Positions 7,953 through 16,289 of a stretch of 64,000 nucleotides of DNA are shown one piece after another. Position 1 is the first letter of the stretch. Every line of letters starts with the position of its first letter. The stretch comes from Micromonospora sp. WMMD1155 (lineage in GTDB: Bacteria; Actinomycetota; Actinomycetes; Mycobacteriales; Micromonosporaceae). The notes beneath the pieces were generated by a model, which saw only the letters and a list, made by a program, of their open reading frames with translations, made no database searches and was not told where the DNA came from. Made by a program: the position numbers and the translations under genes. The stretch covers positions 3,952,001-4,016,000 of the forward strand of contig NZ_CP120742.1 in NCBI RefSeq assembly GCF_029581275.1, given 5' to 3'.

Positions 7953-8990
7953 GTGAGTGGTCAGGTTGAGGTCGTCCACATCGGGGGTTACACCGCCCAG
8001 AGTGGCGGGCGGGGCAGCGGCATCGTCGCCGCTCGCCGTGACCCGGCGACCGGGGAGCTGACCCCGCTGGGCACGGTGGCGGTCACCGCCTCCCCCTCGT
8101 TCCTGGCGCGGCATCCCAGCCGACCGGTGCTCTACGCGGTCAACGAGTTGTCCGACGGCGAGATCAGCGCCTGGCGGGTCGGGTCGGAGGGCGGGCTGAC
8201 TCCGCTCGGCAGTCGATCCACCGGTGGCGCCGAGCCGTGCCACCTGGCGGTGCTGCCCGACGGCGGCCATCTGCTGGCGGCGAACTACGGCGGCGGCAGC
8301 GTCGCGGTCTTCCCGCTGGACGCGGAGGGTGTGCCCGGCGAGCGCACCGACCTGGTGGTGCACGAGGGGCACGGCCCCGACCCGGACCGGCAGGACCACG
8401 CCCACGCCCACATGGTCTCCCCGGGTTCCGGGCGGGGGCCGATCTTCGCTGTCGACCTCGGCACGGACTCGGTCTACCGCTACGACCTGGACGACGCGAG
8501 CGGACGACTGGTGCCCCGCGCGCCGAGGATCCGTACGACGCCCGGCAGCGGGCCCCGGCACCTGGCCCGGCACCCGGACGGACGGCGTTGTTACCTCGTC
8601 GGTGAGCTGGACGCCTCGGTGACCGCGTACGAGCTGACCGAGGACGGCGCGTTGCACCAGCACGGTCGGGTCGAGGCGAGTGGACGGTCGGGTCATGTCC
8701 AGCCGTCCGAGGTCTCGGTCTCCCCGGACGGTCGGTTCCTCTACGTCGGCAACCGTGGCGTGGGGACGGTTGCGGTCTTCGCCCTGGCCGGCGAGCTGCC
8801 CGAGTTGGTGGCCGAGGTGGATACCGGTGGTGAGTGGCCCCGGCACTTCGCGCTGATCGGGACGCACCTCTACGTCGCCGACGAGCGGGCGGACATGGTG
8901 CGGGTCTTCCGGCGTGACGCCGACACCGGTGTCCCGGAGGCGGTCGGAGAGCCGGTGCCGGTGCCGAGCCCGACGTGTGTCCTGGCGTGA
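7953..8990 (+). CDS. Lactonase family protein (beta-propeller, 6-phosphogluconolactonase-like)
   Basis: A 345-residue beta-propeller of the YbhE/CycB lactonase family. Characteristic elements are HIGGYTAQSGGRGSGI near the N-terminus, the ANYGGGSVAVFPL strand, the HAHMVSP loop (about 145) with putative metal or substrate ligands, and the SPDGRFLYVGNRG repeat near the C-terminus. No signal peptide is visible, so it is probably cytosolic. The GTG at 7953 is favoured because GAGGAG lies six bases upstream; a TTG at 7917 and an ATG at 7932 are also in frame but badly spaced. The gene starts 87 bases after the conservon and could be read from it. Assignment to the pentose phosphate step is possible but not proven. 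Confidence 0.88.
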   Translation: MSGQVEVVHIGGYTAQSGGRGSGIVAARRDPATGELTPLGTVAVTASPSFLARHPSRPVLYAVNELSDGEISAWRVGSEGGLTPLGSRSTGGAEPCHLAVLPDGGHLLAANYGGGSVAVFPLDAEGVPGERTDLVVHEGHGPDPDRQDHAHAHMVSPGSGRGPIFAVDLGTDSVYRYDLDDASGRLVPRAPRIRTTPGSGPRHLARHPDGRRCYLVGELDASVTAYELTEDGALHQHGRVEASGRSGHVQPSEVSVSPDGRFLYVGNRGVGTVAVFALAGELPELVAEVDTGGEWPRHFALIGTHLYVADERADMVRVFRRDADTGVPEAVGEPVPVPSPTCVLA

Positions 8991-9108
8991 GCGACCGAGC
9001 CGGGACGTGAGCGCGGCACGAGTTCGGCAACGCCACGAGGCTGTCGCGTCACTCTCTGTTGCTAAAAAGTGGTCAACTGTTTCTCCTCCGTAACTTTAGT
9101 CCGAACGG

Positions 9109-10905
9109 ATGTGGCAGAGACGGCACCTTGTACGCAAGATGGTCACCGTGTCAGCAGGCCGCCATCGCATGCGTTCGAAACTCCACCTAGCAGCCGCCGC
9201 CGCGACGGCGGGTGTGCTCGTCGTGACGACGGGCGCGTGGTTCGGCTATCAGGAGTTGATCAAACCGAGCTGCTCCGGGGAGATCCGACTCGCTGTGGCG
9301 GTCGCCTCCGAGCTCGCGCCCGCGGTGGACGCCGCCGCCTCCCAGTGGGTCAAGGACGGCGCGGCGGTGGGCCCGACCTGCATCCGGGTCGACGTCTCGG
9401 CGTCCGACCCGGTCGACGTGGCTGCCGTGGTGGCGGCGAAGCACGGTGCGGTCCTGGCCGGTGTGGGGCAGGCCAGCGGCACCGCCGTCAGCCCTGACGT
9501 GTGGGTCCCCGACTCCTCGACCTGGTTGCTGCGGTTGAAGAAGGACGCGACGGCGTTCGCTCCGACCAACGGCGCGTCCATCGCGCGCAGCCCGATCGTC
9601 GTCGCCATGCCCGAGCCGATCGCGACGCGACTGGGCTGGCCGGACAAGAAGTTCAACTGGACCGACCTGCTCAAGCAGGTGAACAACTCCAGCGCCCCGC
9701 TGCGGACCGGGATCGTCGAACCGACCCGTGACGCGGCCGGTCTGTCCGGGCTGCTCTCGCTGACCGCGGCGGCCAACGGCGCCGGCGGGGACGCCCAGCG
9801 CAACACGGTCGGCGCGCTCCGGGCCCTGGCCACCGGCCGCTCGTCGTTGCGCAACGACCTGCTGGCCCGTTTCCCCACCGCCAACGACTCGACGTCCATC
9901 GCCAGCGGCCTCGGCGCGGCGGCCCTGTCCGAAGAGGACGTGATCGCCTACAACAGCAAGAAGCCGCCGGTGCCGCTCGCCGCGCTCTACATGGAGCCGG
10001 CGCCGATGCCGCTGGACTACCCGTACGCGGTGCTGCCCGGCATCGAGCCGAGCAAGGCATCGGCCGCCCGGGTGCTGTTCGAACTGCTCACCAGCCCCAC
10101 CTTCCGCAACCGGTTGGCCGCGCAGTCGCTGCGCGCCCCGGACGGCAACTGGGGTGAGGGCTTCAAGGCGCCGCAGGGTGCCCCGAGCCCGTCCGGCGGC
10201 GCGCCGACCGCACCGGCGAACGGCGGCACCGCGGCCGGTGGGCTGGACCCGGCGGCCATCCAACGGGTCGTCTCCAGCTGGTCCATCGCCACCCAGTCCG
10301 GTCGGATGCTGGCCGTCATCGACGTCTCCGGCTCGATGAAGGACGAGGTCCCGAGCGCCAACAACCGCAGCCGGGAAGAGGTCACCGTCGACGCGGCCCG
10401 CCGTGGCCTCGGCCTCTTCGACGACTCCTGGTCGATCGGCCTGTGGACCTTCTCCACGAAGCTGGTCGGCAACCGGGACTACCGCGAGTTGGTCCCCATC
10501 GGCCCGCTCTCCGCGCAGCGGGCCCAGTTGGAGGGTGCGCTCGCCACCGTCAAGCCGTCCAGTGGTGACACCGGCCTCTACGACACGATGCTGGCCGCGT
10601 ACCAGGCCGTGCAGGAGAACTGGCAGCCCGGCCGGGTCAACTCGATCGTGCTGTTCACCGACGGCAAGAACGAGGACGACAACGGCATCAACCAGCAGCA
10701 GTTGCTCGCCAAGCTCAAGCAGCTCGCCGACCCGGAGCGACCTGTGCAGGTCATCATGATCGGTATCGGCGAGGGCGTCAGCAAGGCCGAGCTGGAGTCG
10801 ATCACGAAGGTGACCGGCGGCGACGTCTTCGTCACCAAGGACCCGAGCGAGATCGGCAGCATCTTCCTCAGCGCCATCGCACGTCGCCCGCCAGCGCCGC
10901 GCTGA
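9109..10905 (+). CDS. Substrate-binding-like and von Willebrand factor A domain protein
   Basis: A 598-residue membrane-anchored or secreted protein. One hydrophobic segment near residues 24-42 acts as anchor or signal. Residues about 48-360 look like a periplasmic binding-protein fold of the molybdate/phosphate type (RLAVAVASELAPAVDAAASQW, later TRDAAGLSG). After an Ala/Pro/Gly linker, a VWA domain carries the metal-ion-dependent adhesion motif DVSGSM near 405 and the later FTDGKNEDD near 515. Fusions of this type are common in actinomycetes; the ligand is unknown. ATG codons at 9109, 9139 and 9169 and a GTG at 9148 are all possible starts, with no strong ribosome site at any; 9109 is given as the longest. 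Confidence 0.85.
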   Translation: MWQRRHLVRKMVTVSAGRHRMRSKLHLAAAAATAGVLVVTTGAWFGYQELIKPSCSGEIRLAVAVASELAPAVDAAASQWVKDGAAVGPTCIRVDVSASDPVDVAAVVAAKHGAVLAGVGQASGTAVSPDVWVPDSSTWLLRLKKDATAFAPTNGASIARSPIVVAMPEPIATRLGWPDKKFNWTDLLKQVNNSSAPLRTGIVEPTRDAAGLSGLLSLTAAANGAGGDAQRNTVGALRALATGRSSLRNDLLARFPTANDSTSIASGLGAAALSEEDVIAYNSKKPPVPLAALYMEPAPMPLDYPYAVLPGIEPSKASAARVLFELLTSPTFRNRLAAQSLRAPDGNWGEGFKAPQGAPSPSGGAPTAPANGGTAAGGLDPAAIQRVVSSWSIATQSGRMLAVIDVSGSMKDEVPSANNRSREEVTVDAARRGLGLFDDSWSIGLWTFSTKLVGNRDYRELVPIGPLSAQRAQLEGALATVKPSSGDTGLYDTMLAAYQAVQENWQPGRVNSIVLFTDGKNEDDNGINQQQLLAKLKQLADPERPVQVIMIGIGEGVSKAELESITKVTGGDVFVTKDPSEIGSIFLSAIARRPPAPR

Positions 10906-10925
10906 TCCGACGCTCAGACGCCGGA

Positions 10926-10964
10926 GGGCCTGCCGTACCGTCGATCGGTGCGGCAGGCCCTTTT
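10926..10964 (+). terminator. Intrinsic terminator after the VWA gene
   Basis: GGGCCTGCCG (10926-10935) pairs with CGGCAGGCCC (10951-10960) and is followed by TTTT. It lies 20 bases beyond the stop codon at 10905. Confidence 0.9.
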
Positions 10965-11115
10965 GGCCGCTGGGTTGAGGAAAAGTGACGGCAATACGTC
11001 GGAAGCAATCGGCCGTCATAGTTGTCAAGGCAGGATGTCGACTGTTCCGGCAGGGTCGGTCCGCCTCCGGTCCGAGCTGTCAGCCGGGGCCATCCTGAGC
11101 AGAGTGGGAGGGCCG

Positions 11116-12597
11116 GTGAGCGCGGCGACACTGTTGACCCCCGCCACGGCGGCGGAGCCGGACGGCCGTCCCGCCGGGCTGGTGGCCCGCGCCGACGAAC
11201 GGTCCTACGTTCGGGTCCTAGTGGTCCTGGACACCACCATCCTCATCATCGCGCTGCTCATCGGATACGCCGCCCGCTTCGGTGACGACGAGCCGACCGG
11301 CTCGGAGATCCCGTACGTGTTGGTCGCGCCCGGGCTGGTGCTGGCCTGGCTGATCTCGCTCAAGGCGCTCGGCTGCTACGACGACCGGGTCATCGGCTAC
11401 GGGGCGGACGAGTACCGGCGGGTCAGCTCCGCCAGTCTGCGGCTGGCCGGTGCGATCGCGATCATCGGCTACATCGCCGACGTCGGCGTCTCCCGGGGCT
11501 TCCTCGGAATCACCTTCGCGGTGGGCACCGTCGGGTTGGAGGTGGCCCGGTTCGCCGCCCGCAAGCGCCTGCACCGGGCCCGGTCGCTGGGTGCCGGCTG
11601 GTCCCGCAAGGTCCTGGTGGTCGGCGACACCGCCCACGTGCTGGAGTTGGTGCACACGCTGCGCCGTGAGCCGTACGCCGGCTATCAGGTGGTCGGCGCG
11701 TGCATCCCGGACGCGCTGCTGGCACCGGTGGCGCAGCGGCTGGGTGACGTGCCGGTGGTGGGATCCTTCCGGGGCATTCCGGAGGCCGCCACCGCGATCG
11801 GCGCGGACACCGTCGCGGTGACCGCGTCCGGCGAGCTGACCGCGACCCGGCTGCGTCGCCTCGGCTGGCAGTTGGAGGGGACCGGCGTCGACCTGGTCGT
11901 GGCCCCCGCGCTGACCGACGTCGCCGGTCCGCGCATCCACACCCGCCCGGTTGCCGGGCTGCCGCTGATCCACGTCGAGGCCCCCGAGTTCCGTGGCGCG
12001 CGCAAGCTGGTGAAGGGCTTCGTGGACCGGTCGGTCTCGTCGCTGGCTCTGGCGCTGCTGCTCCCGCTGATCTCGTTCATCGCCCTGGCCATCAAACTGG
12101 ACAGCCGTGGTCCGGTGCTGTTCCGACAGGTCCGTGTCGGTCAGGGCGGGCGGGAGTTCGACGTGTTCAAGTTCCGCACCATGGTGGTGAACGCCGACGC
12201 CATGCTCGCCGAGCTGACCGCCCGTAACGAGACCGACGGGCTGATGTTCAAGATGCGTCAAGACCCTCGGGTCACCCGCGTCGGGCGGGTGCTGCGCAAG
12301 TGGTCGCTGGACGAGCTGCCGCAACTGGCCAACGTCCTGCTGGGTCAGATGAGCCTGGTCGGGCCCCGCCCGCCGCTGCCGTCCGAGGTGGCCCGCTACG
12401 ACGGCGACGTGGCCCGACGGCTGTTGGTCAAGCCCGGCATGACCGGCCTCTGGCAGGTCAGCGGCCGGTCCGACCTGAGCTGGGAGGACGGCATCCGCCT
12501 CGACCTGTACTACGTGGAGAACTGGTCGCTCGCCGCCGATCTCACCATCCTGTGGAAGACCTTCGGTGCGGTCCTGAACGGTCGCGGCGCGTACTGA
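11116..12597 (+). CDS. Exopolysaccharide polyprenyl-glycosylphosphotransferase (sugar transferase)
   Basis: A 493-residue membrane enzyme. The N-terminal half has four or so membrane helices (from about residue 35) and a Rossmann-like CoA-binding-type domain (RKVLVVGDTAHVLELV, about 170). One more membrane hairpin (SSLALALLLPLISFIALAI, about 315) precedes the C-terminal catalytic domain of the WbaP/ExoY family, with VLFRQVRVG, KFRTMV, DELPQL near 399 and LVGPRPP. It transfers a sugar 1-phosphate to undecaprenyl phosphate, the first step of many exopolysaccharides. GTG at 11116 follows GGGAGG and is preferred; ATG at 11035 also fits. No other glycosyltransferase genes are adjacent, so it acts with a distant locus. 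Confidence 0.9.
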   Translation: MSAATLLTPATAAEPDGRPAGLVARADERSYVRVLVVLDTTILIIALLIGYAARFGDDEPTGSEIPYVLVAPGLVLAWLISLKALGCYDDRVIGYGADEYRRVSSASLRLAGAIAIIGYIADVGVSRGFLGITFAVGTVGLEVARFAARKRLHRARSLGAGWSRKVLVVGDTAHVLELVHTLRREPYAGYQVVGACIPDALLAPVAQRLGDVPVVGSFRGIPEAATAIGADTVAVTASGELTATRLRRLGWQLEGTGVDLVVAPALTDVAGPRIHTRPVAGLPLIHVEAPEFRGARKLVKGFVDRSVSSLALALLLPLISFIALAIKLDSRGPVLFRQVRVGQGGREFDVFKFRTMVVNADAMLAELTARNETDGLMFKMRQDPRVTRVGRVLRKWSLDELPQLANVLLGQMSLVGPRPPLPSEVARYDGDVARRLLVKPGMTGLWQVSGRSDLSWEDGIRLDLYYVENWSLAADLTILWKTFGAVLNGRGAY

Positions 12598-12606
12598 CCT
12601 CGCCGG

Positions 12607-13737
12607 TCACGGTTGCGGGCCGAGCCAGTCCAGGCAGACGACCACCGCGTCGTCGACCAGGTCACCGGCCACGAACGCGCGCAGATCACCGATCAGTGAC
12701 CGTACGGCGTCCAGCGGCTCCATCGGGCCCGTCCGGCGCAGGAACCGGTCCAGTGCCGTCTCGCCGTAGCGCGTGTGCTGCCCGGTGGCCTCCAGCACCC
12801 CGTCGCCGACGACGAAGATCCGGTCGCCGACCTCCAGTGGGAACTTCTGTTCCTGGTAGTCGGTCGCCTCGAACATGCCGAGCGGGAACTGCGCCTCCAA
12901 GGGCTGCTCGATGACGTCCCCGCCGCGCAGGATGACCAGCCGTGGTGAGCCGGCGTCGACGACCGTCATCACCCCCGAGCGCAGGTCCAACTGCATCAGC
13001 AAGGCGGAGAGGTGCTGCTCGCCCCGGTACAGGTCGTAGAGGGCCTGGTCGGCGAGGGCGGCCTGGTCGGCAAGGTTCAGCCCGGCGCGGCGCGCGTTGC
13101 GCAGCGCGTGGGTGGCCAACGAGGTGAGCAGGGACGCGGCGACGCCCTCACCGCTGCCGTTGACCGTGGACAACCAGAGTTGCTGCCCGTCGTCGGACCA
13201 GTCGAAGCTGTCACCGCGTACCGTGTACGCCGGTTCCAACTGACCGGCCAGGCTGAACGACGGTCGGATCCGGCTACGCCCGGGGAGCAGGTCCCACTGC
13301 ATCTCGGCGGCCAGGGTGAGGCGCTGAGCGCGTCGCGCCGCCCGGTAGACGTCGGTGCCGGGGGAGACCGCCGCCAGCTCGTGGGCGAGCGCGGTGGCGA
13401 TGTCGGTCAACGCGGCGACGACCTCCGGCTCGTCGGCGACGGGCGACAGGTAGAGGACGCCCCGGCGCTCCCCCCGCATGGTGACCGGGATCCAGGCGCT
13501 GCCGTCGGAGACGATCGGTGACTGGTGGTCGAAGGCGCGCCAGGCCGGGTGCCCCGGGCTGGTGATCGGGTCACCCTCGGTGAGCGGGAGAAGCTCGGCG
13601 AGCCGGTAGTCGACCTGGTACAGCTCGACGTCGGTGATGCCGTACGACCGGGCGAGCACGTCCCCGACGCCACCGACGACACGGTCGGCCGGTGTCTCGT
13701 TCAGGGCACGTCGTGCCTCGTTGACCGGTTCGTTCAT
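12607..13737 (-). CDS. SpoIIE-type PP2C serine phosphatase
   Basis: A 376-residue cytosolic protein. The first 150 residues look like a GAF-type sensing domain (ELYQVDYRLAELLPL onwards). From about 165 comes a PP2C/SpoIIE domain (AAEMQWDLLPGR, then RGDSFDWSDDG, VNGSGEGVAASLL, FVVGDGVLEATGQ and a final LVDDAVVVCLDW). The acidic metal ligands are less regular than in its neighbour at 14500-16110: a DGxG-like element appears only as NGSGEG, so activity may be altered. The ATG has GGGAG upstream. It is transcribed away from the MarR gene, sharing a 57-base promoter gap. Confidence 0.85.
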   Translation of the reverse strand: MNEPVNEARRALNETPADRVVGGVGDVLARSYGITDVELYQVDYRLAELLPLTEGDPITSPGHPAWRAFDHQSPIVSDGSAWIPVTMRGERRGVLYLSPVADEPEVVAALTDIATALAHELAAVSPGTDVYRAARRAQRLTLAAEMQWDLLPGRSRIRPSFSLAGQLEPAYTVRGDSFDWSDDGQQLWLSTVNGSGEGVAASLLTSLATHALRNARRAGLNLADQAALADQALYDLYRGEQHLSALLMQLDLRSGVMTVVDAGSPRLVILRGGDVIEQPLEAQFPLGMFEATDYQEQKFPLEVGDRIFVVGDGVLEATGQHTRYGETALDRFLRRTGPMEPLDAVRSLIGDLRAFVAGDLVDDAVVVCLDWLGPQP

Positions 13738-13794
13738 GCTGGCTCCCTCGCTAAAGCTCGACCACCTGTGGGTTCGGAGTAGTCTCGGGCCACC

Positions 13795-14439
13795 ATGGCC
13801 GAACTGAACGGTCCGACGGACCCCGAGACGAGTATGGCTGCCGTACTGGACGCGGCGGCCGCTTCCTTGCTGGGCATCTGGGAATCCGCCCGGGAGGGGA
13901 CCGCGCACCGCGTCTCCGGTGCGCAGCTACGGGCGGTGATGGTGGTGGAGCAGGTCGACGGGATCAACCTGCGTCGGCTCGCCACCCGGCTCGACATGCT
14001 GCTCAGCTCCGCCAGCCGCCTCTGCGACCGGTTGGTCGCCGCGGGCATGCTGGAGCGTGAGCCGGGCCGCTTCGACCGGCGGGAGATCTCGCTACACCTC
14101 ACCCCGGAGGCCCGCCGGCTCCTCGCCGAGCTGCGGGCCGACCGTCAGGCGCAGCTCGCCGCCGTGCTGGCCGGGATGGGCGCGGAGGGCCGCGACGCGC
14201 TGCTGCGCGGGATGCGGGAGTTCGACGAGGTCGCCCGTCGGCAGCAGGTGGACAGCACGCCGGTGGGCGAGTCGGTGCAGCAGGAGGACTGGCCGCGCGA
14301 CCCGGACGGGCCCGGTGGGCCGGCGGATCGGAGCCGGCAGACCCATACGCCGTGGACCGGCTCGTCAGATGCCCCGGAACGGTCGGTGGGCACCCCCCGC
14401 GAATGGCCGACCGGCGGGCCGGTGGCGCGGACCGCCTGA
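13795..14439 (+). CDS. MarR-family transcriptional regulator
   Basis: A 214-residue regulator. The winged helix-turn-helix spans about residues 35-115: VSGAQLRAVMVVEQ, then NLRRLATRLDMLLSSASRLCDRLVAAGMLER with the recognition helix near 70, followed by a RFDRREISLHLTPEGR-like wing. About 70 extra residues at the C-terminus are hydrophilic and probably disordered, longer than a usual MarR protein (about 150). The gene starts nine bases after TAGTCT, a possible -10 element, so its mRNA may have a very short leader. Standing between two phosphatase genes and divergent from one, it may control them (inference). Its ligand is unknown. Confidence 0.87.
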   Translation: MAELNGPTDPETSMAAVLDAAAASLLGIWESAREGTAHRVSGAQLRAVMVVEQVDGINLRRLATRLDMLLSSASRLCDRLVAAGMLEREPGRFDRREISLHLTPEARRLLAELRADRQAQLAAVLAGMGAEGRDALLRGMREFDEVARRQQVDSTPVGESVQQEDWPRDPDGPGGPADRSRQTHTPWTGSSDAPERSVGTPREWPTGGPVARTA

Positions 14440-14499
14440 TCGAGCGGTGCCGGCTCGTCGTCGCCGTCCACGGTGCCGCCGCCGGGGCGTCGTCGCCGA

Positions 14500-16110
14500 T
14501 CACGAGGGCACCGACGCGCGGACGGCCAGCATCGCGATGTCGTCGTGGGCCTGGCCGTCGAGCCAGTCGTCGACCTCCTGCAGCACCAGATCGATCAGCG
14601 CCGCGGGCGGCTGCCCGGCCGCCGACCCGAGCGCCGCACGCAGCCGGGCCTCGCCGAACATCTCCGCGTCGCGCGGGCCGCGCGCCTCGGTGACCCCATC
14701 GGTGTACGCGAGCAGCAGGTCCCCGGGATCGAGGTGCACCCGTGTCTCGGCGAACCGGGCGGCCGTCAGCGCCCCGACCGCCGTGCCACCCACCGGGACC
14801 GAGGTGACAGTGCCGTCCGTGGTGACCAGCAGGGGCGCGGGGTGGCCCCCGCCGGCGATCCGCACGTCCACGCCGGTGGGGCCCCGGTCCAGGGAGCCGA
14901 GCAACAGGGTGGTGAACTGGCTGCGCCGCGCCGCGTCCGGCGCGTCGAACAACGCCCGGTTGAGCAGGTGGATCAGCTCCAGGGGGCGTTGCTCGACGAG
15001 CCGCAGCGTCTGCAGGGACTGGCGGACCCGGCCGGTCAGCACGGCCGCGCTCACGCCCCGACCGCACACGTCGCCGAGCGCGAACAGAGCGCCACGCGGG
15101 TGCGGGAACACCTCGTAGAAGTCGCCGCCGATGCGCAACGTGTCCCCGGCGGCGCGGTAGCCGCCGGCCACTGTCACGCCGGGCACGGCGGGTAGCTCGG
15201 GCGGGAGCAGGCTGGCCTGTAGCACCCGGGCCAGGTGGGCCTGCTCGCCGTGGAGATCCGCGGTTGCCAGCGCGGCACCCGCCCGGGCGGCGAACTCCCG
15301 GGCGAGCTCGATCTCGCGTTCGTCGAAGCCGGCCCGCCCGGTGCGCCGGACGAGTAGCAGGGCGCCGGCCGACCCGTCGGCGCCGGGCATCGGGCAGACC
15401 AGCACCGCGCCCGGGGCGCCGAAACCGGGCGGCAGCATCGTGGCCAGGTCGGTGAACGCGCCGTCCTGCCACGGCACCGGTTCGGTGAGGTCGCCGGCCA
15501 GCGCCTCGGCCAGCACGGGCACGGTGCTGGTCAGCGTCGCCGGTGCCGGCCCGCTGGTCGGGGTGGGCTCGCCGTCGGCGTGCCGGGTCCAGCGGCCGTG
15601 CGGCTCGGCCGAGGTGGCCGGTCGGGGCAGGACCACTGCGACATCGGCCAGGTACGGCACGGCGAGTGTGGTGGTGGCCCGGAGCACCTCGTCCCGGTGC
15701 AGGGACGTACCGAGTCGGTTCCCCGCCTCGCCGAGGAACGCGGTGCGGGCGCGTTCGGCGCGTAGCGCGTCGGAGCGGTCGTGCTCCTCGGTGACGTCCC
15801 GGACGTACCACACGAACCGGTGGCCGACGAGCCGCCGCCGGGCGCCGCGCAGACGTCGGCCGTGATGGTCGGCGTCGAAGCGGTCGGCGTCGCTGGTGAC
15901 CGCGTGGGCCAGTGCGGCCACCGGGCATCGGGACAGCTCGGTGCCGACGGCGACCTCCGGGAGCAGCCGCACGGCCATCGCGTTGAGCAGGGTGACCCGG
16001 CCGGTCTCGTCCGTCGTCAGGACCGCCTCGGCGAGCCCGTCGAGCAGCTCACGGGCGAGTGGTGCGTCGGCGGGCAGCGGAGTGTCGCGGGGTTGCCGGG
16101 TCGTGGTCAC
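14500..16110 (-). CDS. PAS-GAF-SpoIIE PP2C phosphatase
   Basis: A 536-residue cytosolic phosphatase. Order: PAS-like domain (about 15-115, with LLDGLAEAVLTTDETGRVTLLN), a linker helix, a GAF domain (about 125-290), then the SpoIIE/PP2C catalytic domain (about 300-536) with ASLLPPELP, GGDFYEVFP, FALGDVCGRGVSAA, AYTDGVTEARG and the terminal HDDIAMLAVR. The metal-binding Asp residues (GGDF, GDVCGRG, DGVTE, DD) are all present, so it should be active. Such enzymes dephosphorylate anti-anti-sigma factors in response to signals sensed by PAS/GAF. It starts with GTG and no strong ribosome site is seen. No anti-sigma or anti-anti-sigma partner gene is nearby. Confidence 0.92.
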   Translation of the reverse strand: MTTTRQPRDTPLPADAPLARELLDGLAEAVLTTDETGRVTLLNAMAVRLLPEVAVGTELSRCPVAALAHAVTSDADRFDADHHGRRLRGARRRLVGHRFVWYVRDVTEEHDRSDALRAERARTAFLGEAGNRLGTSLHRDEVLRATTTLAVPYLADVAVVLPRPATSAEPHGRWTRHADGEPTPTSGPAPATLTSTVPVLAEALAGDLTEPVPWQDGAFTDLATMLPPGFGAPGAVLVCPMPGADGSAGALLLVRRTGRAGFDEREIELAREFAARAGAALATADLHGEQAHLARVLQASLLPPELPAVPGVTVAGGYRAAGDTLRIGGDFYEVFPHPRGALFALGDVCGRGVSAAVLTGRVRQSLQTLRLVEQRPLELIHLLNRALFDAPDAARRSQFTTLLLGSLDRGPTGVDVRIAGGGHPAPLLVTTDGTVTSVPVGGTAVGALTAARFAETRVHLDPGDLLLAYTDGVTEARGPRDAEMFGEARLRAALGSAAGQPPAALIDLVLQEVDDWLDGQAHDDIAMLAVRASVPS

Positions 16111-16226
16111 CGCCGGACGCCGGCTCGCGACTGACGACTCCTGCGCATGCTGCTTCTCGACTCCTCACCCGGCATCGTTGCTGTGGGGCAAGGATAGCGA
16201 TCCCCTCCGACAGTCACCCAGGGCGC

Positions 16227-16289
16227 GGCCTGGTCAACCCAAGGGCCGGTGTCAAAGCCCCCGGCTCGACCGAGGGCTTTGACCAGGCC
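16227..16289 (-). terminator. Terminator region with two competing hairpins
   Basis: Directly after the ROK gene stop codon, the reverse-strand transcript can fold in two ways. The inner stem pairs GTCAAAGCCC (16251-16260) with 16274-16283 (10 bp). The outer stem pairs GGCCTGGTCAA (16227-16237) with 16279-16289 (11 bp). The arms share 16279-16283, so each can form only at the expense of part of the other. Simplest reading: terminator of the repressor gene. Confidence 0.65.

Noticed and set aside
9109-12597. Exopolysaccharide biosynthetic cluster around the sugar transferase
   Set aside because: Neighbours are a VWA protein and phosphatases; there is no flippase, polymerase or other glycosyltransferase.
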